Shown: positions 57,640-64,000 of the stretch, in pieces
Layout of the letters: the number at the start of each line of letters is the position of its first letter
Numbering within the stretch: the stretch's first letter is position 1
From: an uncultured Acidobacteriia bacterium
GTDB lineage: Bacteria; Acidobacteriota; Terriglobia; Bryobacterales; Bryobacteraceae
DNA: 64,000 nucleotides
Reading direction: 5' to 3'
Assembly (NCBI GenBank): GCA_903907865.1
Contig: CAIVPR010000077.1
Coordinates: 1-64,000 of the forward strand
Position numbers and translations under genes: made by a program
The notes under the pieces: model-generated
Seen by the model: only the letters and a program-made list of their open reading frames with translations
What the model was told of the DNA's origin: nothing
Databases searched by the model: none

Positions 57640-59766
57640 TCAAATATCCTGCCGCGTGATCCCCAACTTGCGCATCATGGCATTCAATGTGGTCCGGTGC
57701 AGGCTCAGCCGCGTGGCCGCCATCGTCACCACGCCCTTGCTTTCCCGCAGTATCTTGATGATGTGATCCCGCTCCACCTGTTCCAGCGTTGAGCTGCCGC
57801 CGGTCGTTTTCACCGCATCTTCCTTGATCTCCGACACGGGTGCCCGCAGGGACGGCCCGCTGGAGAGAATCACGGAGCGTTCGATGAAGTTCTCGAGCTC
57901 CCGGATGTTCCCCGGCCATTGCCAAGCCATCAGCGCCTGCATGGTTTCCGCGGGAATCTTGTCGATTTGCCGCCCCATCTTCTCGCTGTATTTGGCCACA
58001 AAGTGGCGCACGAGCTTGGGAATATCCTCGGGACGGTCCCGCAGCGGGGGCGTTGTGATCGGAAAGACCCGCAAGCGGTAGTACAGGTCGCTCCGGAACA
58101 GCTTGTCCCCCATCATTTGCGTCAGGTTGCGGTTCGTCGCCGCCACCAAGCGCACGTCGATCGGTATGGTCCGCGTTCCGCCCAACCGCTCGAACGACTT
58201 CTCCTGCAAGGCCCGCAGCAGTTTCGGCTGCAAGTCGATCGGAATATCCCCCACCTCGTCCAGGAACAGCGTCCCCCGGTGGGCCATTTCGAAACGACCG
58301 ATTTTCTGTGACAGTGCCCCGGTAAACGCGCCGCGCTCGTAGCCGAACAACTCGCTTTCCAGCAGGCCCGTCGGGATCGCCGCGCAGTTCAACGTCACAA
58401 AGGCCTGTTTGTTCCGCGGGCTCAGACGGTGGATCGCCCTCGCCACCAACTCCTTGCCCGTCCCGGTCTCGCCCAGCACCAGCACGGTCGCATCCGTCGG
58501 TGCCACCACCTCGATCTGGCGCATCACGCGTTGCAGCGGCGCGCTGCCGCCGATCATCTCCTCGAAGCCGGTGCGTTTCTCGCCCTCCGGCTCCCGCACC
58601 GCTTCCAAGCGGTCCCGCTCCCTCAAGTCCTGGACAAAGGTGATCCAGCGAAACGGCGAGAGCCTCATCACGGCCGAGGCGACGAGGACGGGAACCCGCG
58701 TCCCGTCCTTCCGCATCATTTCCTTCTCGTAGGGGGTACAGGCTCCGAACCGGAGACTTTCCTCGTGCGCAAGGTCGTCCAGCGGCACATACTCCGCCGG
58801 AGTCAATTCGGACCAGCGCAGGCGACCTTCAGCAAGGTCGTCCCGCGTGTACCCGGCAAGGTCCAGAAACGCGTCGTTGGCCTCGGGAACTTGGTCAAAC
58901 TCACAGGACGCGACACACACGACAGCGGACTGGGAATGCGGCACCGGCCCGTGCGCCCGACTCTTGCGCAGCTTCTCATCCTTCGCGTGCCGGTCGCTGA
59001 AATCGCGCACGATCCTCGCGAAACCCTGCAGTTCACCGTGCTCGTCCCTCAGGGACATGGTGATCGAGTTGGCCCAGAATCGCGAATCGTCCTTCCGGAG
59101 GCGCCAATTCTCGGCTCCGAAGTGGCCTCCGGAGGCGGCGCGCTTGAGCTCTTGCTGCAACTCGGCGTTCACGGCTCCCTCGGTCTGGTCCGGATCCTCC
59201 TGATACAAGCAGGAAACGCTTTTCCCCAACACGGCGCTGGCCTTGTACCCGTAAATCCGTTCCGCCCCGGCGTACCACGCCACAATCAGCCCTTCGGCGT
59301 CCAACAGATACAGGGCATAATCCTGCGCCCAAGACGGGATCGGTTCGCGCGTGGGCAACAAGGGATTCTGCAACGCCACCACGTGGCGCACGGGGAGCAC
59401 GTTGGGCTTGACGGAAAGCTCGACTTCATGCGGCTCGCCGTTCGGATCGGAAATCTGGACCGTCAACTCGTCCGAGCCCTGGTCGAGGAGGGTGCGCCAC
59501 GACTCGGACAACTGGGTCTTGGAACCTTCGTCCACAAATTCGCCGATCTTGCCGCCGATCAGATCTTTCCTCGGCAGCCCCAGCAGGCGCGCTGCGCCTC
59601 CGCTGGCGTCGTGGGACTTGCCCTCGTTGTCAACGATCAGCACCGGTGCTCCGGGCTGGTAGACCACGGCCCGGAATAGGAGTTCCAGTTCGCCGGGTCC
59701 ATTTTCAAGGAGCCAATTGGAGACCTCCACGTGTCGCTTTTCGGTGTTGGGGTTCGTAGCTGTCAC
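57640..59766 (-). CDS. Sigma-54-dependent activator with PAS domains
   Basis: The 708-residue protein has two or three PAS-like sensing domains (about 35-125, 155-280, 300-410; segments such as YALYLLDAEGLIVAWYAGAE), a sigma-54 AAA+ domain and a C-terminal Fis-type helix-turn-helix (GVVTMAATRLSLHRTTLNAM). Motifs are clear: Walker A GETGTGKELVARAI, ELFGYERGAFTGA (the sigma-54 contact loop), DEVGD and LRVFPITTPPLRDRPEDI. It lacks a receiver domain, so it is controlled by its PAS signal. It may activate the surrounding stress genes. No convincing -24/-12 promoter was found next to its neighbours by eye. Confidence 0.93.
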   Translation of the reverse strand: MTATNPNTEKRHVEVSNWLLENGPGELELLFRAVVYQPGAPVLIVDNEGKSHDASGGAARLLGLPRKDLIGGKIGEFVDEGSKTQLSESWRTLLDQGSDELTVQISDPNGEPHEVELSVKPNVLPVRHVVALQNPLLPTREPIPSWAQDYALYLLDAEGLIVAWYAGAERIYGYKASAVLGKSVSCLYQEDPDQTEGAVNAELQQELKRAASGGHFGAENWRLRKDDSRFWANSITMSLRDEHGELQGFARIVRDFSDRHAKDEKLRKSRAHGPVPHSQSAVVCVASCEFDQVPEANDAFLDLAGYTRDDLAEGRLRWSELTPAEYVPLDDLAHEESLRFGACTPYEKEMMRKDGTRVPVLVASAVMRLSPFRWITFVQDLRERDRLEAVREPEGEKRTGFEEMIGGSAPLQRVMRQIEVVAPTDATVLVLGETGTGKELVARAIHRLSPRNKQAFVTLNCAAIPTGLLESELFGYERGAFTGALSQKIGRFEMAHRGTLFLDEVGDIPIDLQPKLLRALQEKSFERLGGTRTIPIDVRLVAATNRNLTQMMGDKLFRSDLYYRLRVFPITTPPLRDRPEDIPKLVRHFVAKYSEKMGRQIDKIPAETMQALMAWQWPGNIRELENFIERSVILSSGPSLRAPVSEIKEDAVKTTGGSSTLEQVERDHIIKILRESKGVVTMAATRLSLHRTTLNAMMRKLGITRQDI

Positions 59767-60068
59767 GCCTACCCCTCGCTTCCCGCCGTTGGAATCCTCT
59801 TGAGCGCCTGCGGTGAATCCGGCCAGTCAGGGACCGATTACCGCTCACAGCGCGATAGAGAAATAACAGCGACGCCTATCAGTACCACATTGCGAAGCTT
59901 CATGCGCATTGCATTTTGGCTAAATTTGGTCAGATGACCATATCCAGGACACGGGAGAACAGCGCCGATTGACAGGTTTCCGGGCAGTAATGACCGCCGG
60001 GCGTCACCGGCGAGCGCCAAGTGAATTGGACCGTGAAGTGCCTGTACCGCTGCAGGAGTAACAGAACA
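59767..60068. promoter_or_regulatory. Divergent promoter region with motif copy 3, no gene seen
   Basis: This 302-base region lies between the sigma-54 activator gene and the small membrane protein gene, which diverge. It holds the near-palindrome TGACCGCCGGGCGTCA (59991-60006), with CACCGGCGA following. GCAGGAGTAAC near 60052 is the ribosome-binding site for the gene at 60069. Nothing else was recognised. Confidence 0.5.
59991..60006. promoter_or_regulatory. Shared near-palindromic motif, copy 3
   Basis: TGACCGCCGGGCGTCA, about 63 bases upstream of the small membrane protein gene. Two related copies lie at 40238-40253 and 52182-52197, also upstream of envelope-stress genes. The half-sites TGACNGCC/GGNCGTCA give partial dyad symmetry, consistent with a dimeric regulator. 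Confidence 0.45.
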
Positions 60069-60260
60069 ATGCCTTTGCTGAACGTAGTTGTTTTCCTGAT
60101 CATCGTGGGCGTCGCCCTCTTCCTGGTCAACCGGTTCATCCCGATGGCTTCCAGCATCAAGTCGATCCTGAACATCGTGGTGGTCGTCGCGGTGTGCGTC
60201 TGGGTGTTGCAAGCAGTTGGCTTATGGGGCGACGTGACCAACTTCCGGCTGCACCGCTGA
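60069..60260 (+). CDS. Thivi_2564-type small membrane protein
   Basis: The 63-residue protein has two membrane segments: MPLLNVVVFLIIVGVALFLV and SIKSILNIVVVVAVCVWVLQ, separated by NRFIPMASS. This matches the Thivi_2564 family of small membrane proteins, of unknown function. GGAG about 15 bases upstream supports ATG 60069. It is the first plus-strand gene after the divergent sigma-54 activator. Confidence 0.85.
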   Translation: MPLLNVVVFLIIVGVALFLVNRFIPMASSIKSILNIVVVVAVCVWVLQAVGLWGDVTNFRLHR

Positions 60261-60475
60261 CCGCATCCCGCCAACTGGCTCCCCACGGTCGGTCGCCGCG
60301 ACCGGCTGCAGGTCACCGGCGGAACGGCTGACGCTGCAACGAATGGTGCAAACGCCATTCGGCGGTCGGGGCCCTCCGCATGCACTTGTCAATTGCGCAA
60401 CTGCCCGCAGTCCTCCTACCGGATGGAAGGCGGGCACCGCACCAGGAACACCAGACCTGGACAAAGGAAAAAGAA

Positions 60476-61201
60476 ATGAAACGATCAAATGCAGTGACAA
60501 CGGCAGCTTGTCTGGCACTGATGGGTGCGGTCCTCCCGACTGCCGCCATGGCCGACGAGTGGAATAGGAAGACCGTCATCACGTTTAGCGGCCCGGTGGA
60601 AATCCCCGGCGTCCACCTTAAGGGTTGGGGTGTCCTGCCGGCCGGCACCTACGTCTTCAAGATCCTCGATTCCCAGTCGGACCGCCACATCGTGCAGATC
60701 TTCAACAAGGAAGAGAACGTGGTCTACGCCACCATCCTCGCGATTCCGAACTACCGCCTCAAGGCCACGGACAAGACGACCATCACCTTCCGCGAGCGGC
60801 CCGCCGGACAGCCGGAAGCGCTTCGCGCCTGGTTCTATCCGGGCAGGAACTGGGGCGAGGAGTTTGTCTACCCCAAGGAAAAGGCCATGTTGATCGCCAA
60901 GGAAACCAATACGCCGGTCCTCTATACTCCGGCGGAAGTGCCGGTTGAAGTGGCCGAGCTGCCCATGGAAAAGGATGCTCCCGTGTTTCTGGAGATGAAG
61001 CGCGCCCCTGTTGCCGCCATCCAGCCAAGCGGCGACGATGCCGTGCTCGCTGAAGTTGTCACTCCGCCCCCGCCAGCCGAAATGGCCGTCGCAGCGGAAG
61101 AATTGCCCAAGACCGCGAGCTACCTGCCCTTGATCGGCCTGTTCGGTCTGGCCGCGCTCGGCGGAGCGTTGCTTGCCAACAAGGCCGCGACCCGCGCTTA
61201 G
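60476..61201 (+). CDS. Exported protein with C-terminal LPxTA-type tail
   Basis: The 241-residue protein has a signal peptide (MKRSNAVTTAACLALMGAVL, PTAAMA), a beta-rich body with WNRKTVITFSGPVEIPGVHL and WGVLPAGTYVFKILDS, and a C-terminal tail LPKTASYLPLIGLFGLAALG, then GALLANKAATRA. Tails of this type (LPxTG/LPxTA, hydrophobic, basic end) resemble sortase or exosortase-like signals; in Acidobacteria the processing enzyme is unclear. The body is seen in many acidobacterial paralogues of unknown function. AAAGGAA before ATG 60476 is a good ribosome-binding site. Confidence 0.8.
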   Translation: MKRSNAVTTAACLALMGAVLPTAAMADEWNRKTVITFSGPVEIPGVHLKGWGVLPAGTYVFKILDSQSDRHIVQIFNKEENVVYATILAIPNYRLKATDKTTITFRERPAGQPEALRAWFYPGRNWGEEFVYPKEKAMLIAKETNTPVLYTPAEVPVEVAELPMEKDAPVFLEMKRAPVAAIQPSGDDAVLAEVVTPPPPAEMAVAAEELPKTASYLPLIGLFGLAALGGALLANKAATRA

Positions 61202-61211
61202 TCGCTTATCG

Positions 61212-61279
61212 GACGCTCCCTCGCGGTCGAGGCTCGGCTTCGCGCTCATTCTGCCGAGCCCGACCGCGAGGGAGCGCTT
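61212..61279. repeat. REP-like hairpin with T-run, copy 6
   Basis: GACGCTCCCTCGCGGTCGAG continuing to GCTCGGC pairs with GCCGAGCCCGACCGCGAGGG continuing to AGCG (61253-61275). It is followed by CTTTT, so it is probably also the terminator of the LPxTA-protein gene. The arms match the other REP-like copies. Confidence 0.8.
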
Positions 61280-61389
61280 TTCACACGTTTAATTACCTAT
61301 ATAGAGTAGAGTTGCACTTCGCGCGCCGAGTGTTGCCTGCCTTGGCAGCGCGCAAATCACAGTCACGCACAAACGGAACGAGGAACCAA

Positions 61390-63120
61390 GTGTCACAGCC
61401 ACTGTCCCAGAGAGAGAATCCACCCCCGACCCGTACGGCCCCCAGTCCCTTGGACCGCTATCAGACTGCAGCCCGCGGTCTCGATGTTCTCAATTCCCCT
61501 CTGCTCAACAAGGGGACGGCGTTCACCGCGGAGGAACGGGACGCGCTCGGCCTCACCGGGCTCATCCCCTCCGACGTCTGTTCGCTCGAGACTCAGGTGA
61601 AACGGGCCTACCTCCAATACGACCGTCTTCCGGATGCGTTGGGGAAGAACATCTACCTGACCGCGCTGCACGACCGCAACGAGATCCTGTTCTTCCGGCT
61701 CTTCTCCGAACACCTCCGCGAGATGATCCCCATCGTCAACGACCTTACTGTGGGCCTCGCAATCGAGCAGTATCACCACGAATGCCGACGCCCGCGCGGC
61801 GTCTATCTCTCCATCGACCATGCATCGAGCATCGAGCAGTCCTTCGAGAATTTCGATGCCAACCGTGACATGGACTTGATCCTCGCCACCGACGCCGAAC
61901 AAATCCTCGGCATCGGCGATTGGGGCGTGGGCGGCATCGAGGTCTCCATCGGCAAGCTCGCGATCTACACCGCTGCCGGCGGCATCGACCCCACCCGCGC
62001 GGTACCGGTCATGCTGGACGTGGGAACCAACCGGGAGGAGCTGGTCGGGGACCCGATGTACGTCGGCAACCGCCATCCGCGTATTCGCGGGGACCGTTAC
62101 GCCGCCTTCATCGATGTCTACGTCAAAACTGTCAGAAGGCTCTACCCCAACGCGCTGCTCCTTTGGGAGGACCTCGCCCCCGACAACGGCCGCCGCATCC
62201 TCGCCCGCTATCGCGAGGGGATGTGCACCTTCAACGACGATATCCAAGGAACGGGTGCCATCACGCTTGCCGCCACCATTACCGCGATGCGAGTCTCCGG
62301 AACCACCATGCGCAGCCAGCGCGTTGTCATTTTCGGAGCCGGAACCGCGGGTATTGGCGTAGCGGACGAATTGCGGAACGCCATGATGCGGGAGGGGCTC
62401 ACGCGATCCGAGGCCACCAGTCGCTTCTGGTGCATCGACAGCAAGGGCCTTCTGACCTCCGATATGGCCGACCTCCACGATCACCAAGCGCCCTACGCAA
62501 GGCCGGCCAGTGAGTCGAGGGCTTGGAACCGGCCCTCCCACAAGGGTGTGGAACTGGCCGAGGTTGTACGCCGCGTCAAGCCGACCATACTTGTGGGGGC
62601 GTCGGGCGTAAGCGGTGCTTTTACCGAGGCCGTGATCCGGAACATGGCGGACTATGCGGAGCGCCCGATCATCTTTCCGCTCTCGCACCCGGCATCGCGT
62701 TCGGAGGGCAACCCGACGGAGCTGCTCGCTTGGACCGACGGTCGCGCCTTGGTCGCCACCGGGGCGGCGTTCACGCCGGTCACTTACAAAGGGATCACCT
62801 ACGTGGTTGGGCAGATCAGCAACGCCATGCTCTACCCGGGCTTGGTGTTGGGAACGATCGTCTCGCGGGCCACGCGGATCAGCGACGGAATGTTTGCCGC
62901 CGCAGCCAGCGCGGTGTCCAGCCTGGTGACCGTCCGGCAGCCGGGGGCCTCTCTGCTTCCGAATATCGACGACCTCCGGAGCGTCGCCAGGACCGTCGCC
63001 GGAGCCGTGGTGGAAGCGGCGCTGAACGAAGGTCTGGCGCGTGTCAAGATGCCGGATATCGGTCGCGCCGTAGAGGAGGCCATGTGGCAGCCCAGATACC
63101 AGCCGCTCCGCGCCGTGTAG
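61390..63120 (+). CDS. NAD-dependent malic enzyme
   Basis: This 576-residue enzyme oxidatively decarboxylates malate to pyruvate. Recognised segments are LNSPLLNKGTAFTAEERDAL, LDVGTNREELVGDPMYVGNR (malate site), ARYREGMCTFNDDIQGTGAI (metal-binding FNDDIQGT), the NAD-binding RVVIFGAGTAGIGVADEL and IIFPLSHPASRSEGNPTELL. Length and domain order match the large malic enzyme class. GTG 61390 is chosen because GAGGAA lies five bases upstream; a TTG at 61312 would extend the N-terminus by 26 residues of atypical composition. The REP-like hairpin lies upstream and an inverted repeat downstream. Confidence 0.93.
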   Translation: MSQPLSQRENPPPTRTAPSPLDRYQTAARGLDVLNSPLLNKGTAFTAEERDALGLTGLIPSDVCSLETQVKRAYLQYDRLPDALGKNIYLTALHDRNEILFFRLFSEHLREMIPIVNDLTVGLAIEQYHHECRRPRGVYLSIDHASSIEQSFENFDANRDMDLILATDAEQILGIGDWGVGGIEVSIGKLAIYTAAGGIDPTRAVPVMLDVGTNREELVGDPMYVGNRHPRIRGDRYAAFIDVYVKTVRRLYPNALLLWEDLAPDNGRRILARYREGMCTFNDDIQGTGAITLAATITAMRVSGTTMRSQRVVIFGAGTAGIGVADELRNAMMREGLTRSEATSRFWCIDSKGLLTSDMADLHDHQAPYARPASESRAWNRPSHKGVELAEVVRRVKPTILVGASGVSGAFTEAVIRNMADYAERPIIFPLSHPASRSEGNPTELLAWTDGRALVATGAAFTPVTYKGITYVVGQISNAMLYPGLVLGTIVSRATRISDGMFAAAASAVSSLVTVRQPGASLLPNIDDLRSVARTVAGAVVEAALNEGLARVKMPDIGRAVEEAMWQPRYQPLRAV

Positions 63121-63173
63121 TGCGTTTTTGCAATTGCCGTAGCCCGGGCCGAACGGGCGCCATGCCAGCCGGA

Positions 63174-63265
63174 CCGAGCCGCGCGCGTAAGCAAGCGGTC
63201 ACCGACTCCAGGCCAACGCCGTTCCACGGGGTTGTGGTGACCGCTTGCTTACGCGCGCGGCTCGG
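63174..63265. repeat. 30-bp perfect inverted repeat
   Basis: CCGAGCCGCGCGCGTAAGCA continuing to AGCGGTCACC (63174-63203) is exactly complementary to 63236-63265, with 32 bases between. Its outer part (CCGAGCCGCG) resembles the other REP-like arms, but the inner part (GCGTAAGCAAGCGGTCACC) is a different type. It lies between the malic enzyme and VWFA genes, and arm two ends one base before the VWFA ATG, so it may affect translation of that gene as well as termination. Confidence 0.8.
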
Positions 63266-63266
63266 C

Positions 63267-64000
63267 ATGAACTGCCGGGTGATGCCGCTGTGTCTCCTCT
63301 TGGTGGGGGCGGCGATCCCCCTGCAGGGGCAGGAGCCGTTCCAGATCTCGGTCGACGTCAACGTGGTGTCGCTCCAGGCTACGGTCCACGACCGCAAGGG
63401 GCGGCTGGATTCGGCCCTTCATGAAAAGGATTTCGCCGTCTATGAAGACGGTGTCCGCCAGACCATCCGGCTCTTCCGGCATGACGACGTCCCGGTTACC
63501 ATCGGTCTCGTCGTCGACCACAGCGGCAGCATGGCCAGCAAGCTTGCCGAAGTCGTTCTCGCGACCAAGACTTTCGTCCATTCCAGCAATCCGGAGGACG
63601 AAATGTTTGTCGTCAATTTCAATGAGAAGGTGCAGTTCGGGCTGGAGGAAGGCGTCGCGTTCACGAACCGATCCCGCGATTTGGAGGCGGCGCTTCTCAA
63701 TGCGCCCGTTGCCGGACAGACCGCACTTTACGACGCCGTTCTAGTGGCCCAGGAACGATTGTTGGCCGGCAGCCGTCCGCGAAAGGCTCTTGTTGTGATC
63801 AGCGACGGTGCCGACAACGCCAGCGTCCACTCCCGTGACGAGGCGCTGAAGGCTGCGGGGCTCTCCAAGGCGCTGATTTACACCATCGGTATCTTTGAAG
63901 AAGGCAGCCAGGACAAGAACCCAGACATTCTGCGCCGCCTTGCCCGCACCACGGGCGGCGACGCCTTTTTTCCCCTGCATTTGGATACTGTGGCGGCGAT
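63267..64000 (+). CDS. VWFA-related domain exported protein (partial, runs off the right edge)
   Basis: The frame is open from ATG 63267 to the end of the window, at least 244 residues. It starts with a signal peptide (MNCRVMPLCLLLVGAAIPLQ), then a short beta-rich domain (VDVNVVSLQATVHDRKGRLD) and a von Willebrand factor A domain. The metal-binding MIDAS motif is present: VVDHSGSMASK (DxSxS), a Thr in GQTALYDAV, and SDGADN. This VWFA-related architecture is typical of Acidobacteria, where such proteins are exported and of unknown role. The C-terminus lies outside the window. Confidence 0.88.
   Translation, partial: MNCRVMPLCLLLVGAAIPLQGQEPFQISVDVNVVSLQATVHDRKGRLDSALHEKDFAVYEDGVRQTIRLFRHDDVPVTIGLVVDHSGSMASKLAEVVLATKTFVHSSNPEDEMFVVNFNEKVQFGLEEGVAFTNRSRDLEAALLNAPVAGQTALYDAVLVAQERLLAGSRPRKALVVISDGADNASVHSRDEALKAAGLSKALIYTIGIFEEGSQDKNPDILRRLARTTGGDAFFPLHLDTVAA

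Noticed and set aside
60380-60410. Possible sigma-54 promoter (GCAC...TTGC) upstream of the LPxTA-protein gene
   Set aside because: The spacing between the two elements is two bases too long for a -24/-12 promoter.
61393-62688. 431-codon minus-strand open frame opposite the malic enzyme
   Set aside because: The composition is typical of antisense of GC-rich code (Gly, Val, Asp, His), there are no motifs, and the plus strand carries a clear enzyme.

Overview
The window is GC-rich and most likely from an Acidobacteriota chromosome, probably the Bryobacterales/Solibacter group. This rests on family composition: a Solibacter-type carboxypeptidase-regulatory/TonB-dependent receptor, a VWFA-related protein, a BNR/Asp-box secreted protein, a double-nitroreductase SagB-type protein, a PEP-CTERM protein, an LPxTA-tailed protein, and dispersed palindromes of the type GAGCCGCGACCGC...AGGGAGCG. 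The assignment is inference from gene content. No rRNA, CRISPR array or complete mobile element was seen.

Left part (1-20.9 kb): the window opens with the 3' end of an IS66-type transposase that has cut off the end of a small exported protein. A tRNA-Ser(UGA), an 11-Asp-box protein, an MNT/HEPN pair with a frameshifted HEPN gene, and a DUF4239 membrane protein follow. Next come a large TonB-dependent receptor with a strong terminator and a decaying ABC export locus: an adaptor and one intact ATPase, one ATPase with two lesions, and no permease. After that are an AraC-VOC-SagB operon, an M28 peptidase, Uma2, a PEP-CTERM protein, and a nadC-birA pair.

Central part (20.1-35.0 kb, all minus strand): a compact and probably undescribed biosynthetic operon. 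From 5' to 3' it encodes a P-type ATPase, an arginine:X amidinotransferase, a second P-type ATPase, a haem-oxygenase-like diiron protein, a GNAT acyltransferase, an FAD oxidoreductase, an adenylating ligase, a carrier protein, a halogenase-like flavoprotein, a cysteine-synthase-like PLP enzyme and a GHMP (threonine-kinase-like) kinase. A HEPN protein and a small partner follow. Many junctions overlap by 4 nt. The inferred theme is a carrier-bound amino acid modified by flavin and diiron chemistry, a phosphate-activated PLP replacement step, and a guanidino group. Both ATPases lack the usual CPx metal motif, so they may serve the product rather than a metal.

Right part (35.2-63 kb): a dense island of envelope and stress genes. 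It holds DksA/TraR, an Nramp-like transporter, two YflT/glycine-zipper proteins, OmpA, SYLF, a zinc alcohol dehydrogenase, oleate hydratase, a GT4 fusion with a GH130 phosphorylase, and a hybrid histidine kinase with an RsbU-like phosphatase. It also holds tandem lmo0937 proteins, a glutamine-rich exported protein, small Ala/His-rich proteins, BON proteins, a broken PRC-barrel gene, Dps-YtxH, a sigma-54 activator, a Thivi_2564-type protein and an LPxTA-tailed protein. REP-like palindromes are concentrated here, and three promoters share the near-palindrome TGACCGCCGGGCGTCA. The window closes with a malic enzyme and a VWFA-domain protein that runs off the right edge.
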